From Paraphysomonas bandaiensis (Eukaryota; Chrysophyceae): a stretch of 64,000 nucleotides of DNA. A program made the position numbers and the translations under genes. The notes beneath the pieces are model-generated. The model ran no database searches. It was not told where the DNA came from and saw only the letters and a program-made list of their open reading frames with translations. This document shows, in pieces, positions 1-11,257 of the stretch; positions within the stretch are counted from its first letter, which is position 1; each line of letters starts with the position of its first letter. The stretch spans positions 1 through 64,000 of the forward strand of contig CBFFRP010000111.1 of assembly GCA_965644295.1 (NCBI GenBank), written 5' to 3'.

Positions 1-126
1 TCAGGTACCGATTCATCAAATAATACATGTACAGAGTGTACTACGGTGTCCCCCACTAGCACCTTGTATCCTTTTCGATCAGCTGGATACCCTATGAAAT
101 AACCTGTCATTGCTTTGTCCTCCCAG

Positions 127-630
127 TCATTGCTTGGGTGTTAGCACATATGCTTTGCACCCCCATTTCCGTAGCCACGATAGGCTGGGAACGCTCCCCC
201 CTGGGACACACTCATATGGAGACATCCATCCTTGCCACGTCCGAGTTGGCATTCGTCGCACAATGTAACATGCAGTTTGATAAGCATCAAACCAGAACGA
301 CTTTGGAAGTCCAGATGCCGTCAACATCGTCAGTGTCATCTCCCCAATTGTTCGGAATTTCCTCTCAGACACCGCGTTGAGCTCTGGCGTGTCTCGTGTT
401 GTATGTGACACCCGAGTCCCATATCGCTGCAACAGATACTCTCTTATCTGCTGACTAATAAGTTCGGATCCTCCATCGGCATGATACTCCACTATACGGT
501 TCCACCCCTCGTACTTCACTAAGTGGACTCGCACAAGTGTCGTAGACATTTGAACACCTCCTCTCCGCTTCGGAGTCCTCAATCCATATTCCCATATCAT
601 CTTTGTTGCTAAGTCCGTAAATAGGAGCAC
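127..630 (-). pseudogene. copia integrase core fragment
   Basis: About 167 codons of integrase catalytic core (rve family). The second acidic residue is in H-A-D-G-G and the catalytic glutamate is in S-E-R-K-F-R-T; between them lies the usual spacing, and the following F-W-x-D-A-Y and R-x-W-G-C motifs are typical of copia integrases. The first catalytic Asp would lie near the start of this frame (F-T-D-L). The frame ends at 127 and the element continues past base 1 in another frame. Confidence 0.75.
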
Positions 631-652
631 GTACTTATACCCTTGTCTGGAT

Positions 653-1118
653 TCACAATTGAGATAGACGGAGATGTCCGCTGCCTACTCTTCCAGGAAC
701 CCGACTGCGCTTAGCTCTTCGTTGTCCCGTGATCTGAACGAGATGCCGTGGTTGTCTTCGCCTTGGCACACCATTTACACAGGTTTCTTGCAACTCTCCT
801 CCTTTGCCTCGAAAGGTTGATGTCGTTGTAGTCCTGATCCCTCTGAATAAATGGTGAGCTTCTATTAACTTCGATTTCGAGACATGTCCAGTACGCTCGC
901 GTAAGCGATCCAACGCATCTTGTCCTGTATTATCCGACAAATTTACCTCCTCCATCTGATTGCACATAGACACATTTGGCAGATTTAACACCTCCATCAA
1001 GTCCATACGGCATTCCTCCATGCTCATCGTACTCTCCAGTCAACACCTCGTTTCCAGAGTCCAATTCCACGATTTTAGGCTTTCGAAGCAGTTGTAATCC
1101 GTATCCCATTGATCTCAC
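653..1118 (-). pseudogene. copia GAG-pre-integrase fragment, frameshifted
   Basis: Two overlapping frames (930-1118 and 653-1027) together resemble the region between protease and integrase of the intact element at 45153-50606. The shared features are a Met-Gly-Tyr segment followed by a Leu/Glu-rich stretch, then the R-x-G-H and E-A-H-H/K motifs of the GAG-pre-integrase domain. The need to change frame shows at least one indel. No function is expected. Confidence 0.6.
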
Positions 1119-1635
1119 ATCCCTCCTGACACAATGTTCTTCACTGCTTCTTCACTAACTCTGATGTCTCTCCATTCCCCGAATGTACCAGCCCCTGTGT
1201 CTCCAATTGAGAATCTTTTCTAGTTAGTTGATTGCCTCAAACTCAGGAGTAAATGGACTTGCGCAATTTTTTATCCTTTACTATAAACAGTCTTTTACTT
1301 GCCAACTGTCCAGATATACACGAGGTTCTTCCGACGTATCCACTGATAGCAAAACCTCTTCTCCAAACATATTCGCTTCATCATCCGACGACTCTCCGTC
1401 GCTGACGTATTTCTTCCATTCTGTCTCGAATTTCCTGTTCGATTTTCGAGGAGATTCTCATTATCCGGGTTTTTTATGTTCTTCCGTTTTTTCGACTTGC
1501 ACTGTCGGGCTTTATGACTAAAATCTCCACAGATATGACAACCAGTATAATCCTTTGATCCTGGCTGCTGCACACTTCGGAAGCCTTTTCCTTTGTCTTC
1601 CCTTTCTTTTGAACTTATCCATTTTTCTTTGTCGT

Positions 1636-2404
1636 TCACTTAGCATAACAATTCGCTGCTACATGTCCCTTCTTCCGACAAAATGAACAAACCACTGGCT
1701 CCTTCGACGCCGTAGAGTTGATCTCTTCGGGTTTGTCTCCCTTTAGTTTCTTCAGCTGCGTCATAGCCTCGTCATACTCTTCACAAGCCTCTTTCACCGA
1801 ATCAAATGTAGTTGTTGCTTTAGGCATCATCGCTACCGACATCCATAAATCATGTAATTCCTCTATTCGCAGCGCTGCTTTTATCTTTGCTAATTTGCTT
1901 GCCTCTGTCTGCGGTTGTCCCAATTTTATGAGCTTCTGGATTATACCGTTCAGTCGATCTACCCCAACAGACACCTTTTCCCCGGCCTTACTTTGAACGA
2001 ATGGTATTCTGCCGTAGTCTTCCAATACAGTCCCAATCTCGCCTCTGAACCTCATCAACCAGTGTCTGAAGGAGCTCACTGGATAACACCTCCTTAGCAG
2101 GATCATCAGCAGGTAAAATTGCCTTCCCTCCAAATATTGATTGGCTACCTCCAACACATCAGGGTCATGCTCGCAAGCCTCCCAAATAGTACTAACACAG
2201 GTATCATTACGCTCTCTCCATGACTCTAAATTCCTTCTCCGGCTGGCGGGTCCTCCAAGCCAAGATGGTTTCGGTTTTTCTTCATTAGATGCATCTTGAT
2301 TTTCTCGCTGAATAGTCTGCTTGGTTCTTGTCAAACCGTAGCTTCTTGTCGTCATCTTCCCCATCCCTACAACTATCACTCGCTACCATAACAGAAGTTG
2401 ACAT
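1636..2404 (-). pseudogene. copia gag fragment with CCHC zinc knuckle
   Basis: An open frame from about 2379 to 1636 encodes a gag-like protein ending in a CX2CX4HX4C knuckle (C-S-F-C then H then C). The likely original start is the ATG at 2404, inside the putative LTR, 16 nt upstream of the primer-binding site. That frame stops after about 39 codons, so a frameshift near the N-terminus separates it from the main gag frame. The following frame (1295-1639) carries a second CX2CX4HX4C knuckle and leads towards a protease region that is no longer readable. The gene is inferred to be inactive. Confidence 0.7.
2379..2388 (-). other. Putative primer-binding site of the old copia element
   Basis: The minus strand reads TGGTAGCGAG, identical to the ten bases that directly follow the 5' LTR of the intact element at 45446-45455. 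Its position immediately upstream of gag fits a tRNA primer site. The specific tRNA is not identified. Confidence 0.55.
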
Positions 2405-2760
2405 TATTTGCTAAGGTTTACTATTCTCAACTGATAAGATGAAATTATAAACATTACATGATAAAGAACCTAAGTTGTGTTCGATGTGTTCAACACCATT
2501 CATTTACTACTATAGTGTACAAACCACCCACTCAGTGATCGTATCCTGTATAGTCATCCACTTCTACTTCAGTTTCATACTACATAATATAATGTACTAA
2601 TTACATATATATCTTTCGATCCTTTGCATCTCACATAATACTGCACTCAATTGCAAGTATATAGAATCTTCAGATCTCAACACATTCCAGAGCTTTAAGC
2701 ATATTCGCCATTATATCACTACAACTACATTCCAGAGCTTTAAGCTTTGCCATTATACAT
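2389..2760 (-). repeat. Candidate 5' LTR remnant plus flanking AT-rich DNA
   Basis: By analogy with the intact copy, the region upstream of the primer-binding site should be the 5' LTR. It is AT-rich, ends with an ATG 16 nt before the primer site, and its other copy would lie outside the window, so the outer boundary cannot be fixed. A 19-bp direct repeat (ACATTCCAGAGCTTTAAGC) occurs twice, around 2684 and 2728. No gene is seen here. Confidence 0.35.
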
Positions 2761-2946
2761 TATTATAAAAAAGTCATATAGATAACAAAGTAGATTTAAT
2801 AAGTAGTTTTAATGGTAGAATCCCGGGGTTTTACAACCTTTACAAATTTAAATTATTTTTCATTTTAATTTTTCCCTCTCTCTATATCTACTATTAAATC
2901 TACTTATTAAATCTACTTTACTATCTATATTACTTTTTATTATAAA
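2761..2946. repeat. Fold-back element with about 45-bp inverted arms
   Basis: The 20 bases at 2787-2806 are the perfect reverse complement of 2900-2919. The match continues outward with a few mismatches to about 2761 and 2946 (AT-rich arms starting near TATTATAAAA / TTTTATTATA). The roughly 90-bp centre is unrelated between arms. Size and structure suggest a MITE-like or other foldback element; no flanking target duplication was confirmed. Confidence 0.6.
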
Positions 2947-3609
2947 CATTATAAAAAATATATAAAGTTATTAATTTTATTTAAGAATATAAATAATATA
3001 TAAAGTAATTAAAAGTTATTAATAATATATAAAGTTAAATTAGCAAAGAGAAGGAATTACAACTGCAAGCTTGCAGTTGTAATTGGAAACACTCGAAGAG
3101 AAGAGGCCCCTTGAGGGGCAGTGGGGTAGAAAAAGGCTTGTCCTTGTCCCGCCTCTCTCGTTTTGACTATTTTGTTACTAAGAAATTCAAATAAGTTAAT
3201 TCTCATATGACAGTATAACATATTATGGTGGTATTGCTTGGTGTAAACTCAGTAAACGCAACACTCCATTAATTATAATCGTGACAAACTTATTTCATCA
3301 TTCATTTCAACTTGATACTTGGATTCATTTCACTATCAACAATGATAAAACAATTTGCATTTAAAGATATTCATAATCTTGCATTCATCATTACAATCAT
3401 AACCCAAAATCCTAAAACTCCTGTCCTCTCAATTCAGTGCTGTTAGTAACTCTGCACATCGATGAGATATACTGAAGACATAGCTAATTTCTGGAGGAAG
3501 GCACTCTTGTTTGCGACGAGAGAGTGCTTAAACGGTATACCAGTTTACTCTCTTTTCCTCCTCATTTATTCGCATAGTGGAGTGAGTGTCGACCAGACGT
3601 TCAATCAGA
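2947..3609. other. Intergenic region with a 30-bp perfect palindrome
   Basis: No gene is seen. The stretch is AT-rich and holds a perfect 30-bp palindrome at 3055-3084, centred on AAGCTT. A GC-rich patch follows at about 3095-3165. The rest is the 3' flank of the minus-strand SDR gene. Confidence 0.6.
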
Positions 3610-4703
3610 CTAAAAATGGGTAGTCATTTTATCTGCTAGACTGGAAGGAAGGTACATGAGTAGCCACCTCATTAAATTCATTGGTATTGTTCCCGGCTCA
3701 TATCTGTATTGCGGGTGCTTATCTATAGCTGCAACACATATTACTTCGGCCACGTCTTTCGGTTCAATTAAGAACAGAGAGTTCAATTTTACGGCATTGA
3801 GCATACGCTGGAGACTTTTGCTAGCACCAATATAAAATGGGCTCTGTGTATGAGATGATAGCCAGTTTCGTCTTGCATCGAATACACCCTGCTTACAAAC
3901 AATTTAATTTCGAGTCTTTTGGTAGGATCTTACACAGTCTGAAATGCAGAATGCTACACGTACCTCGGCGAGTGGGGTTTTGACGCCACCAGGGTTAATC
4001 ACACACACTTTCAAATTTAGACCAGCACCAAGAGCTTCTCGGCGCAGAGTGCTAGAGAAACCTAAAATGCATCATTGGATTCAAAAGTACACACGCTACA
4101 AGTAGTTCATTTACCTTCCAAAGAATACTTCGTGCAACTGTATACTCCCTGCCATGGCCACGCCGAAGTACCTGCGAGGCTCGATATGTTAATAATGCGG
4201 CCACCCCTCGGGCCCTTGAGTAGATCACCGATAAATATTTTACAAAGATATATGGGACCAAGGATATTAACACCAAACATCTGATGAACTTTATCCCATG
4301 GAGTCTCGAGAACAGGACAGGGAATAATAACCCCTGCGTTGTTCACCAGAACATCAATACCTCTCTCTTGAATATCTGAATCCTCTTGTAGTCTTTCTAA
4401 CAGTGCATCACATGATTTGGTATCCAAAATATTACATACTTCAGTTCGTATTGATAGCTTTAATTTCTGTGCTCTGATATGAAGATCATTCAATCCATCT
4501 TCATTAATATCCACAGCAAATACTCTCCATCCTCTCTTAGCAAGCATAAGAGATGTTTCTAATCCAATGCCACTTGCTGCACCAGTGATGACAGCAATAT
4601 GTCCATATACACGCTGTTTTAGAAGCCATTTCCACTTATAGATTCGGAATATAAAATAAATGATAAGGGCAGCGATTGCCAGAAGTATAGAAACAGCTCC
4701 CAT
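3610..4703 (-). CDS. Membrane-anchored short-chain dehydrogenase/reductase (retinol dehydrogenase/17-beta-HSD-like)
   Basis: Three exons (4703-4115, 4061-3964, 3888-3610) join in phase to a 321-aa protein. The N-terminal ~20 residues form a hydrophobic anchor followed by a basic patch. The cofactor motif is T-G-A-A-S-G-I-G (TGxxxGxG), followed by N-N-A-G, the catalytic Ser in I-N-I-S-S, and Y-S-C-T-K (YxxxK). Exon 2 supplies the segment R-R-E-A-L with N-P-G-G-V-K-T-P, typical of the family. Length and the N-terminal anchor match ER-bound retinol/hydroxysteroid dehydrogenases, which oxidise or reduce lipophilic alcohols with NAD(P). The substrate cannot be read from sequence. The acidic residue after the second strand (V-D-I-N) suggests preference for NAD(H). 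It is divergently paired with the gene at 5043. Confidence 0.85.
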
Positions 4704-5042
4704 GTGTATATCTACACGCAGCTTAGTGGTAGAGTGTGAGAATAGTGGATAGACAACCTTGATACATGTATGTATGTATGTATGTATGTATGTATGTATG
4801 TATGTATGTATGTATGTATGTATGTATGTATGTATGTATGTATGTATGTATGTATGTATGTATGTATGTATGTATGTATGTATGTATGTATGTATGTATG
4901 TATGTATGTATGTATGTATGTATGTATGTATGTATGTATGTATGTATGTATGTATGTATGTGGGCAGGTGGTTTCAGAAGGTTATGTTAGTATATTCACA
5001 GTGAGAGTGTTTAGTGAGGAATTCGTAACCATAAAAGGGACT
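4704..5042. promoter_or_regulatory. Shared spacer between divergent genes, filled by a microsatellite
   Basis: Only 339 bp separate the start codons of the SDR gene (-) and the YHYH gene (+). Most of it is the (TATG)n tract. Bidirectional promoter function is inferred from the arrangement only; no element was identified. Confidence 0.4.
4764..4961. repeat. (TATG)n microsatellite, about 197 bp
   Basis: Around 49 uninterrupted copies of the tetranucleotide, in the spacer between two divergent start codons. It keeps all three forward frames open as Met-Tyr-Val-Cys repeats, which are not real genes. Confidence 0.97.
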
Positions 5043-7507
5043 ATGAACCCCCTATCCCTTCTTCTCTTCTCCTATCTCCTTCTCCCCATTCACTCCACTA
5101 CCATAACAGTAATATGTTACAATGATGTGGATATCTCTCTACACAGTAATAATGTATGTATGAGAGGAGACATACATACACACATACATACACATACACA
5201 TACATATAAACAAGTACATATCACATCATACGGATGTCCAGGTACGTATATCAACCATTCATATGTAATCTAATATACGCAACAGGCCACCCACTCCCCT
5301 CCTCTACGTATCCCCTCTATACAAACACATCATACAATACATACACAGCCGATACTAACAACACTGATAAATACATCCCCACCTTTCAACCAAGATATCA
5401 GCACTATCTCTTTACTCTCAATCATAAGCCTGTGGTAGCTAACACTGGACCGGTTGATATTCCCACTTATAAGGTGGGGTACGGCTCCACACACAGCGAG
5501 ACTGGTCCAGTGGGAATAGCAACTGATGGTATTCTACTCTACAGTCAGTACCAGAAATATGATGAAAATGGGAACGAGATATTGGGGTTCGATAATATAG
5601 ATGCAGATGTTTGTGGAGGACGTACGGACCTTTCATATAGGTATCAATACCATGCCCCGCCATTGTGTCTATTGGATCGAATGCACGTTTCGGTGCCCTT
5701 ACGCCCATCAGCTTATTTAACTTCCACTAGCAAGGATGCACAAGTGTCTCACTGGCCTGCATTAGGTTCCCCGAGCCCTGTCGTGGGCTATGCTTTAGAT
5801 GGATTTCCCATCTACGGCCCCTATAATTCCACTGGACAGCTACAAGTTGCTGGCGAAGGGACTGTACTTGACAAGTGTAACTTCGACACACAAGCTCAAC
5901 GCTATTATATTACTGCTAATTCTCCCTTTTTTCCACCCTGTCTAGTTGGGGAGCCGGGTTTGTTCGAAGCGACTGTTGTATCCCATGGAGTTTGTCCCGC
6001 TCGTGGTATTGATAACGTATGGTGCAGTGGACCAGGATGCGTAGCAGTACAACAGAATACTACACTTGTTACTACTCCATTCAGAGATGACTTTAAGTGG
6101 TATGTTACCGTTGCAATGGTCGTATTTCTGATGTGCGCCCTTCTCTGGTGTGAAGTGAGACGAGTGTTGTATCCGGAAGTAGTTTTCTATCCAGTGCAGA
6201 CTGTTATCTGGTCTATTCTACCGGCTTTGCTGCTATTACTTGGCCAGAAATCTCTACTCAAACTTTTTTTTGGATTAAGCAAAGCTATTGCTGACTATTC
6301 CCTCAATATGGTACCTATAGATGTGTACTTTCAGGAAGCTGTGGGATCTTTTCTTACAGTCTCTGGTACCCTGTACAGTCTTATTATTTCTCATCTGCTT
6401 ACACTCACCGGTGGAAAGTTCACTGACATTCGCAATGCCCTTGGAAATGAGCTAGCCAGTTGTCGTCAAGCTGTTCTGTGCATTAAGGCAATTCGAGTAT
6501 CTCCGGTTCAAAACCATGTACCAGGGAGCAAAACTCGACATGACAAACAAGTAGTGCAGAAGATGAAGGCAATGAGGGTGGTGACGTGGTACCTCAGTCA
6601 GACTTGCAAAGATTGGGGACAGCCGCATGCAACGGAAGACAACTCACTTGACGTTTTATTCGGTCTATTACCATTAATTTCAACCCTCTGTGACGACACC
6701 AATAATGCGTTTAATTACCACGTTGCGGATCGGATTGTCGATACTCTAAATGATTTGTCCGTTGCCAAGTACGATAGATTGTCTTTAGAGGACCAGCGAA
6801 TGCCCACCACTTTGTGGTGTCTACAGTATCTACTCAGCACGGTAATGTTTCTAGGTGTCGTATTGATTTTTACAGGGTCTGAACTGCTTAACTACACTAT
6901 ATGCTACCTTTGTGCCTTGCTTGTTGGCGTTTGCTCCCTAATCATCGCCGATACGGACATGCCTTATAGCGGTTTCATCAGTTTGTCTCCTGAATCAGTG
7001 TACGAGCTCATCAGTACTCTTGCCGCCAATGACAATATTGATGCCCTGGGTATCAACTTGGACCAGAAAAATAGCCGTTTTTTTAAGTCCGACCAGGGTC
7101 GTGTTAGCTCTGGTACGCTATGTAAAGCTGCAGAGGTATCAAGCCGACGCAACAGTCACAAAAAGGAGGCCTTGACTGCAGTAGGTTCTGAGCGCCGTTC
7201 ATCTATGCGAGGCATACTGCGAGTAGTGAGTAGCATTCGAACTCCAAAGGTATTCAGTAGAAGTAGCACGGAGGAATTTCTTAATGACAACACTTCCGAC
7301 GCTGTTCAAGCGTACAGTGCCTTGGACGACGATAGTGTGATATCGGGGGCTGGAGGACAGCCTAGTGGAAAGATACACGGCCTTGCGAACATCTCACCGT
7401 TGGCCTCTGATTCGGACGACGATTTCAGTTTTGATGAAAAAGTAGCAGAGCCCTTTTCGGCTCTTCCAACTCCAACTCAAAAAGTCGATTTTGAAATCGC
7501 CGAGTAG
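5043..7507 (+). CDS. Secreted/membrane YHYH-type protein with DUF4239-like multi-pass C-terminus
   Basis: The ATG at 5043 starts a clear signal peptide (M-N-P-L-S-L-L-L-F...). A 44-bp GT-AG intron (5242-5285) joins it in phase to a long exon, giving 806 aa. The first ~300 residues are extracytoplasmic, with Cys residues and a YHYH-like motif (Y-Q-Y-H-A-P-P), followed by a G-Y-A-L-D-G-F-P-I-Y-G-P segment characteristic of YHYH proteins. From about residue 330 hydrophobic segments appear (W-Y-V-T-V-A-M-V-V-F, then S-I-L-P-A-L-L-L-L-L). A second pair near residues 560-610 leads to D-M-P-Y-S-G-F, resembling the end of DUF4239, a bestrophin-like family. The ~190-residue C-terminal tail is Ser- and acid-rich and probably cytosolic. 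Function is unknown; the fusion is described by motif recognition only. Confidence 0.75.
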
Positions 7508-8283
7508 TGTATGTAATGTACAAAATTCGTGGTGGAGAGAGTATGCCATGGTATACAGGAACTTACGTGGTAGGTTTAGCATTGCAATGCACTGGTAGTG
7601 GTGGTTGTAGTAGTACCGTCACGTACGTGTTCATATTTTATTCGTTTTATGCAAATGCCAAGCTTATTAAAGTTTATTGAAGTTGGTGAAGTTGTCGTTC
7701 TGTGGTTGGTTATTGTCTATCGGGTTAATTTGGGGCTAAGTTATCCTGGGGGCGATGTGTGTGTTTTGTTGGGGATAAATTATATTTCTGTCTTGGCGAC
7801 AGTAGCAATATTATAAAAATTATTTTGGCTTTTGAAAAGTTCTACAGTCGTACATAGATACGAATTGATGATGCAGGCAGTAATATGAATTCACTTACTT
7901 GGATGCTTACTGCTATATATTAATCTAGAATCTAGGGCAGAATCTCGACGCTATTGATTAGATGCCAACTTTTCTGCCTTTTGAATGGTCATTACTCCTA
8001 ATGGCTTCTAGGTTTTGATATTCTTACTTAGTAGTTATGGGCATGTACATAGCATTTCGAATGGTGGCGTGTGAAACTCTAGGTAGCTAATTCAACATGT
8101 ATGGAACTTAAGTTCAAATGCTATTACAATACGAGAAGCAAAGGAAATTAGGCGAATCTGAAATTTCAGCATTTAAATTCAACATTATGTTACGTAACCA
8201 CGTCGAAGAATAAGTAACAGCTAATGCTATACCTAATAAACTACTGCGTATGAGAGAAATGGGGGCTAGAATCCATCCCATAA
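7508..8283. other. Convergent intergenic region
   Basis: 3' flanks of the YHYH gene (+) and the TBCC-Rossmann gene (-). Short open frames such as the one at 7598-7816 have no recognisable features. No RNA gene or repeat was recognised. Confidence 0.6.
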
Positions 8284-9996
8284 TCACACTCCACTGGGTT
8301 CGAAGTGGAACGTTTTCCCCCAATTTTCCGTCGTCTCACCAACAGGTGGTAGGGCAAGATGTACCCAGAGCTCAGCCATAGCCTCTAAGTTTCGAGAATA
8401 TCGAATCGGCCCCACGTACAGAGGAGTGAACCCAACGGCAGATATAATCTCCGCAGCATTCACCTGTTGCTCCTTCGGCCCGGCGAATAGCATCTTCAGT
8501 GGCCCCCGAATGCTGCTGTCATATCCAGGAATATCACTACCAGTAGGGTTGGCAATATGATTAGACCCAGTGGTATTAAAAGCCTGCATTACAGCATATC
8601 CAGTGATATTATTTCATGAATACGGTATGTGCACTGGAACACTTCATAAGTGTAAATTGGCACTGCTGAAATTACAAATTGACACTGTGCACCAATGTCG
8701 AGAAGTGGGCATACAATATCAGAGCACAGTACCTTAAATACATGACAGTCTGGTAGGGCTGCCTGCATCATTTCCCCTCCTGAAGTGTTTCCATCCCATA
8801 TTACCTCTAGCTTTGGGTATTCGGACAATGGGTTGGTAGCATCCAGCACAATTTTTCCCTTTACTCCTGCTCCTAGGGAGACGGCGAAATTGTGGTACAA
8901 TTCTGCGCTACGCATCCCGCTGACAGCAAGGATTATGAAATTTCCAAAAACGCAAGCCTCTTCAACGGTAGACACAGAAGTGTTATCTGGCAAATCTCCC
9001 AGAGATGTTAGAACTTTCTGTGCACAGCAGCAGTGAATAACTGAGCTGTAAGCATAGGCATGCGCTCACCTCTAGATCCGGCTCCGCCGTCCCAAGATGA
9101 ACACTATATCCAGCACTAGAGAGACGACCGGCAAGTGCAAGAGCAACCGCACTTGTTCCAATGATCCCTACACATAGGCGGTTTACCGGCATATCTGCAG
9201 ATGGGGCAGGAGGGGGCGGAACGTTCTCCACAGATGGGGCAGGCTCCGATGCGGGACCAGTAGGAGGAGCGGGGGCTGATAGAGCGGCCGCATCGGCAGC
9301 CATTTGATCCACTCCGTACGATTGCATCCCAGAATCTTCAAAGACGCGGGCGACGGATCCTGGAGCAGTCACAGGTATTGCCCGCTCGCACTCCCCGGCA
9401 GGAAACCAAGGCTCCTCATACTCTGACACCTCCATCACACGCCAGTGCTCATGAGTCTTTCCCGGGTCATTATGGTCAAAAATATCATACCAAAGATTAT
9501 GAGAGACATCCAAATTTGCAGCAGCCATGTGTTTGGCATGGTCAGGATATCCGCCATTGAACGGACCAAAAGCGAGACGATTTGAGTACTCGATATGCAC
9601 CTCAGCCATACTGTATATGAAAAACTTGCAGTCGGTGCAATCACGAAGTCTCAGTTGTCTGCAGCAGGTGTAGAAGACACAGTTGGAGCAGTTGCGGATA
9701 AAAATAGAGCTCGTGCATGCTCCAATAAACACACGACATTTGTGCACCTCATCAATCTGCACTTGCTCGCATTGATCCATAAGAACCATCGTACTACCTT
9801 CACAGTCCGCAATGTCGAACATCTGACCATCAATACTTCCAGGCTATATATATTTATTAATTATAACAATCATTTCATTGCAATCATACACATACATACA
9901 CACATATATATATGTATATGTATAGTAACGGACCTCTTTAATTAACGGCTCCGACTCGTTTTTTTTGTTCTTAAAGCTGTAGAATGTTGCCATCAT
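8284..9996 (-). CDS. TBCC/RP2-like domain fused to an F420/STEAP-type NADP-binding Rossmann domain
   Basis: Four exons (9996-9934, 9843-9070, 9017-8733, 8583-8284) join in phase to 473 aa. Residues ~21-150 are a Cys-rich tubulin-cofactor-C/RP2-type beta-helix: P-G-S-I-D-G-Q, then repeated D/N-C ladder motifs and R-L-R-D-C-T-D-C-K. RP2 and cofactor C act as GAPs for Arl/tubulin; the arginine in Q-L-R-L-R-D is in the expected region. A Pro/Ala-rich linker (~200-245) follows. From ~250 a Rossmann fold appears (V-G-I-I-G-T-S...A-G-R-L-S-S-A-G), then D-A-T-N-P-L and F-K-A-F-N-T-T-G, the hallmark of F420-dependent NADP reductase/STEAP-like domains. The likely role is ciliary or tubulin-linked small-GTPase regulation coupled to a dinucleotide-sensing domain; the coupling is inference. 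Divergent partner of the TLC gene. Confidence 0.8.
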
Positions 9997-10491
9997 CTAT
10001 ATATATATATATGAGTTGCTGTTAAGATTGTATTACAGTTTAGTACGGTATGTACAATATATGATAATATATTATGGATATTGTAGTATGTATGATACGT
10101 GACGTACATAATCTCTCCATTCTGCACGTGATTCAAATTCTTTTCCATCGGGTGTTTTGAACTTCATTAGCTTTGATTGTGAAGTGTAGACTTGTTAGGA
10201 GTACTTGATATGATACTGTGTGGAGTAGTACTGATCACTGACTGACTGACGGTGTATATTGGATGACTTTCACTTCTTGTTGTTATCGCAACACCATCAT
10301 AACTGCTTGCTGCTATAGTGTATATTCAAAATAAGTAATCGTACTACGAAAGCTGTATATAACTGTATTCCTACATGTGCAGAAATTCCTACACATCGAT
10401 AGTAGATGTACACTACTGTACCTACCTACAGTACCTACATTCATAGATATGTACATACATACATACATACATACATACATACATACATACA

Positions 10492-10522
<31 letters not shown>

Positions 10523-10645
10523 CTGCTATTCTGACTATGTGTTTATGAGATTGAGTACTTTACAAGCATGACACTGACAATCTCGTGGGTACAAATCAAG
10601 CAGACATTAATTTGAAAGAGTACCCTATTCAAGTACACATAGAGT
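9997..10645. promoter_or_regulatory. Divergent spacer between TBCC-fusion and TLC genes
   Basis: A 649-bp AT-rich spacer between two outward-facing start codons. It contains the (CATA)n tract at 10453-10520 and runs of TATATA near 10000. Promoter role is inferred from position. Confidence 0.35.
10449..10520. repeat. (CATA)n microsatellite, about 72 bp
   Basis: About 17 copies of CATA/TACA, in the divergent spacer upstream of the TLC gene. Confidence 0.95.
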
Positions 10646-11257
10646 ATGACTATGAGCACAGTTGATCCTGTAATGCACAGGAGACATGATTTATTTAATC
10701 TCTTCTGTCTTCCTGTAATTCTCTATTATTTATCTTGCTTTTTAATTGATTTTTATAGAGGTAATCATGCTGACTTTCTATTTGTTTTTAGTGTCGGTGA
10801 AGTATATTTTTTGGTGGATACTCTCTGGCTTATTATATGGCCGCGTAGTGTTGCATCTCCCAAACTTATAATTGGGCATCATTTTCTTTCTGCGTTGGGC
10901 TGGTACCTCCCCATTTTAGTACCCGACTTGGCTCCATGGGTTTCTGCGTGTCTTCTTGTCGAAGTGAATACCTTTTTTCTAATTGCTAAGAGATATTTTC
11001 ATGATGTCAACAATATGAGGGTTTTGTTGAAAATATGCTTTCATATTACTTGGGTGACTCTGCGCGTGATTATGTACCCTGCCATTGTTTATTTCTACTC
11101 ATATAAGGTCATTGCACACTGCCAGTCACAAGGAACGTACGTCAATGTACAGAGCTTAGGTTTTGTGTTAGTATCTTGTCTAACTATACTGAATATGAAG
11201 TGGAGCTATGACCTCTACTTCGGGAAAGCCACACCAAAGGCGAAGCATGGTCTTTAA
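10646..11257 (+). CDS. TLC (TRAM-LAG1-CLN8) domain membrane protein
   Basis: A single-exon frame of 203 aa with five to six hydrophobic segments. The H-H pair in I-G-H-H-F-L-S-A-L-G-W, followed by a later E-V-N-T-F-F-L and a polar Y-D-L-Y-F-G-K terminus, fits the TLC fold (TLCD/TMEM56-type) rather than full-length ceramide synthase, because the homeobox-like and long LAG1 regions are absent. TLC proteins sit in ER or plasma membrane and act in lipid metabolism or membrane composition. The protein is short for the family, so an upstream exon may be missing. The start ATG is the first in frame after the promoter spacer. Confidence 0.7.
   Translation: MTMSTVDPVMHRRHDLFNLFCLPVILYYLSCFLIDFYRGNHADFLFVFSVGEVYFLVDTLWLIIWPRSVASPKLIIGHHFLSALGWYLPILVPDLAPWVSACLLVEVNTFFLIAKRYFHDVNNMRVLLKICFHITWVTLRVIMYPAIVYFYSYKVIAHCQSQGTYVNVQSLGFVLVSCLTILNMKWSYDLYFGKATPKAKHGL

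Larger units (their letters stand above)
1..2404 (-). mobile_element. Decayed Ty1/copia retrotransposon, 5' part, cut by the window edge
   Basis: A minus-strand copia element whose 5' end lies near 2404 and whose reverse transcriptase half lies beyond base 1. Reading leftwards the order is gag with a CCHC knuckle, a second CCHC knuckle, the GAG-pre-integrase region and the integrase core, which is copia gag-to-integrase order. The frame is broken several times, so no single polyprotein is open. The integrase and pre-integrase segments are clearly related to, but diverged from, the intact copia element at 45153-50606, so this is an older member of the same broad lineage. A sequence matching the primer-binding site of the intact copy (TGGTAGCGAG, minus strand) lies at 2379-2388, placing the end of the 5' LTR at about 2389. 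Confidence 0.85.

Noticed and set aside
7598-7816. 72-codon frame after the YHYH gene
   Set aside because: It begins in a GT-rich low-complexity stretch in the 3' flank and shows no domain.
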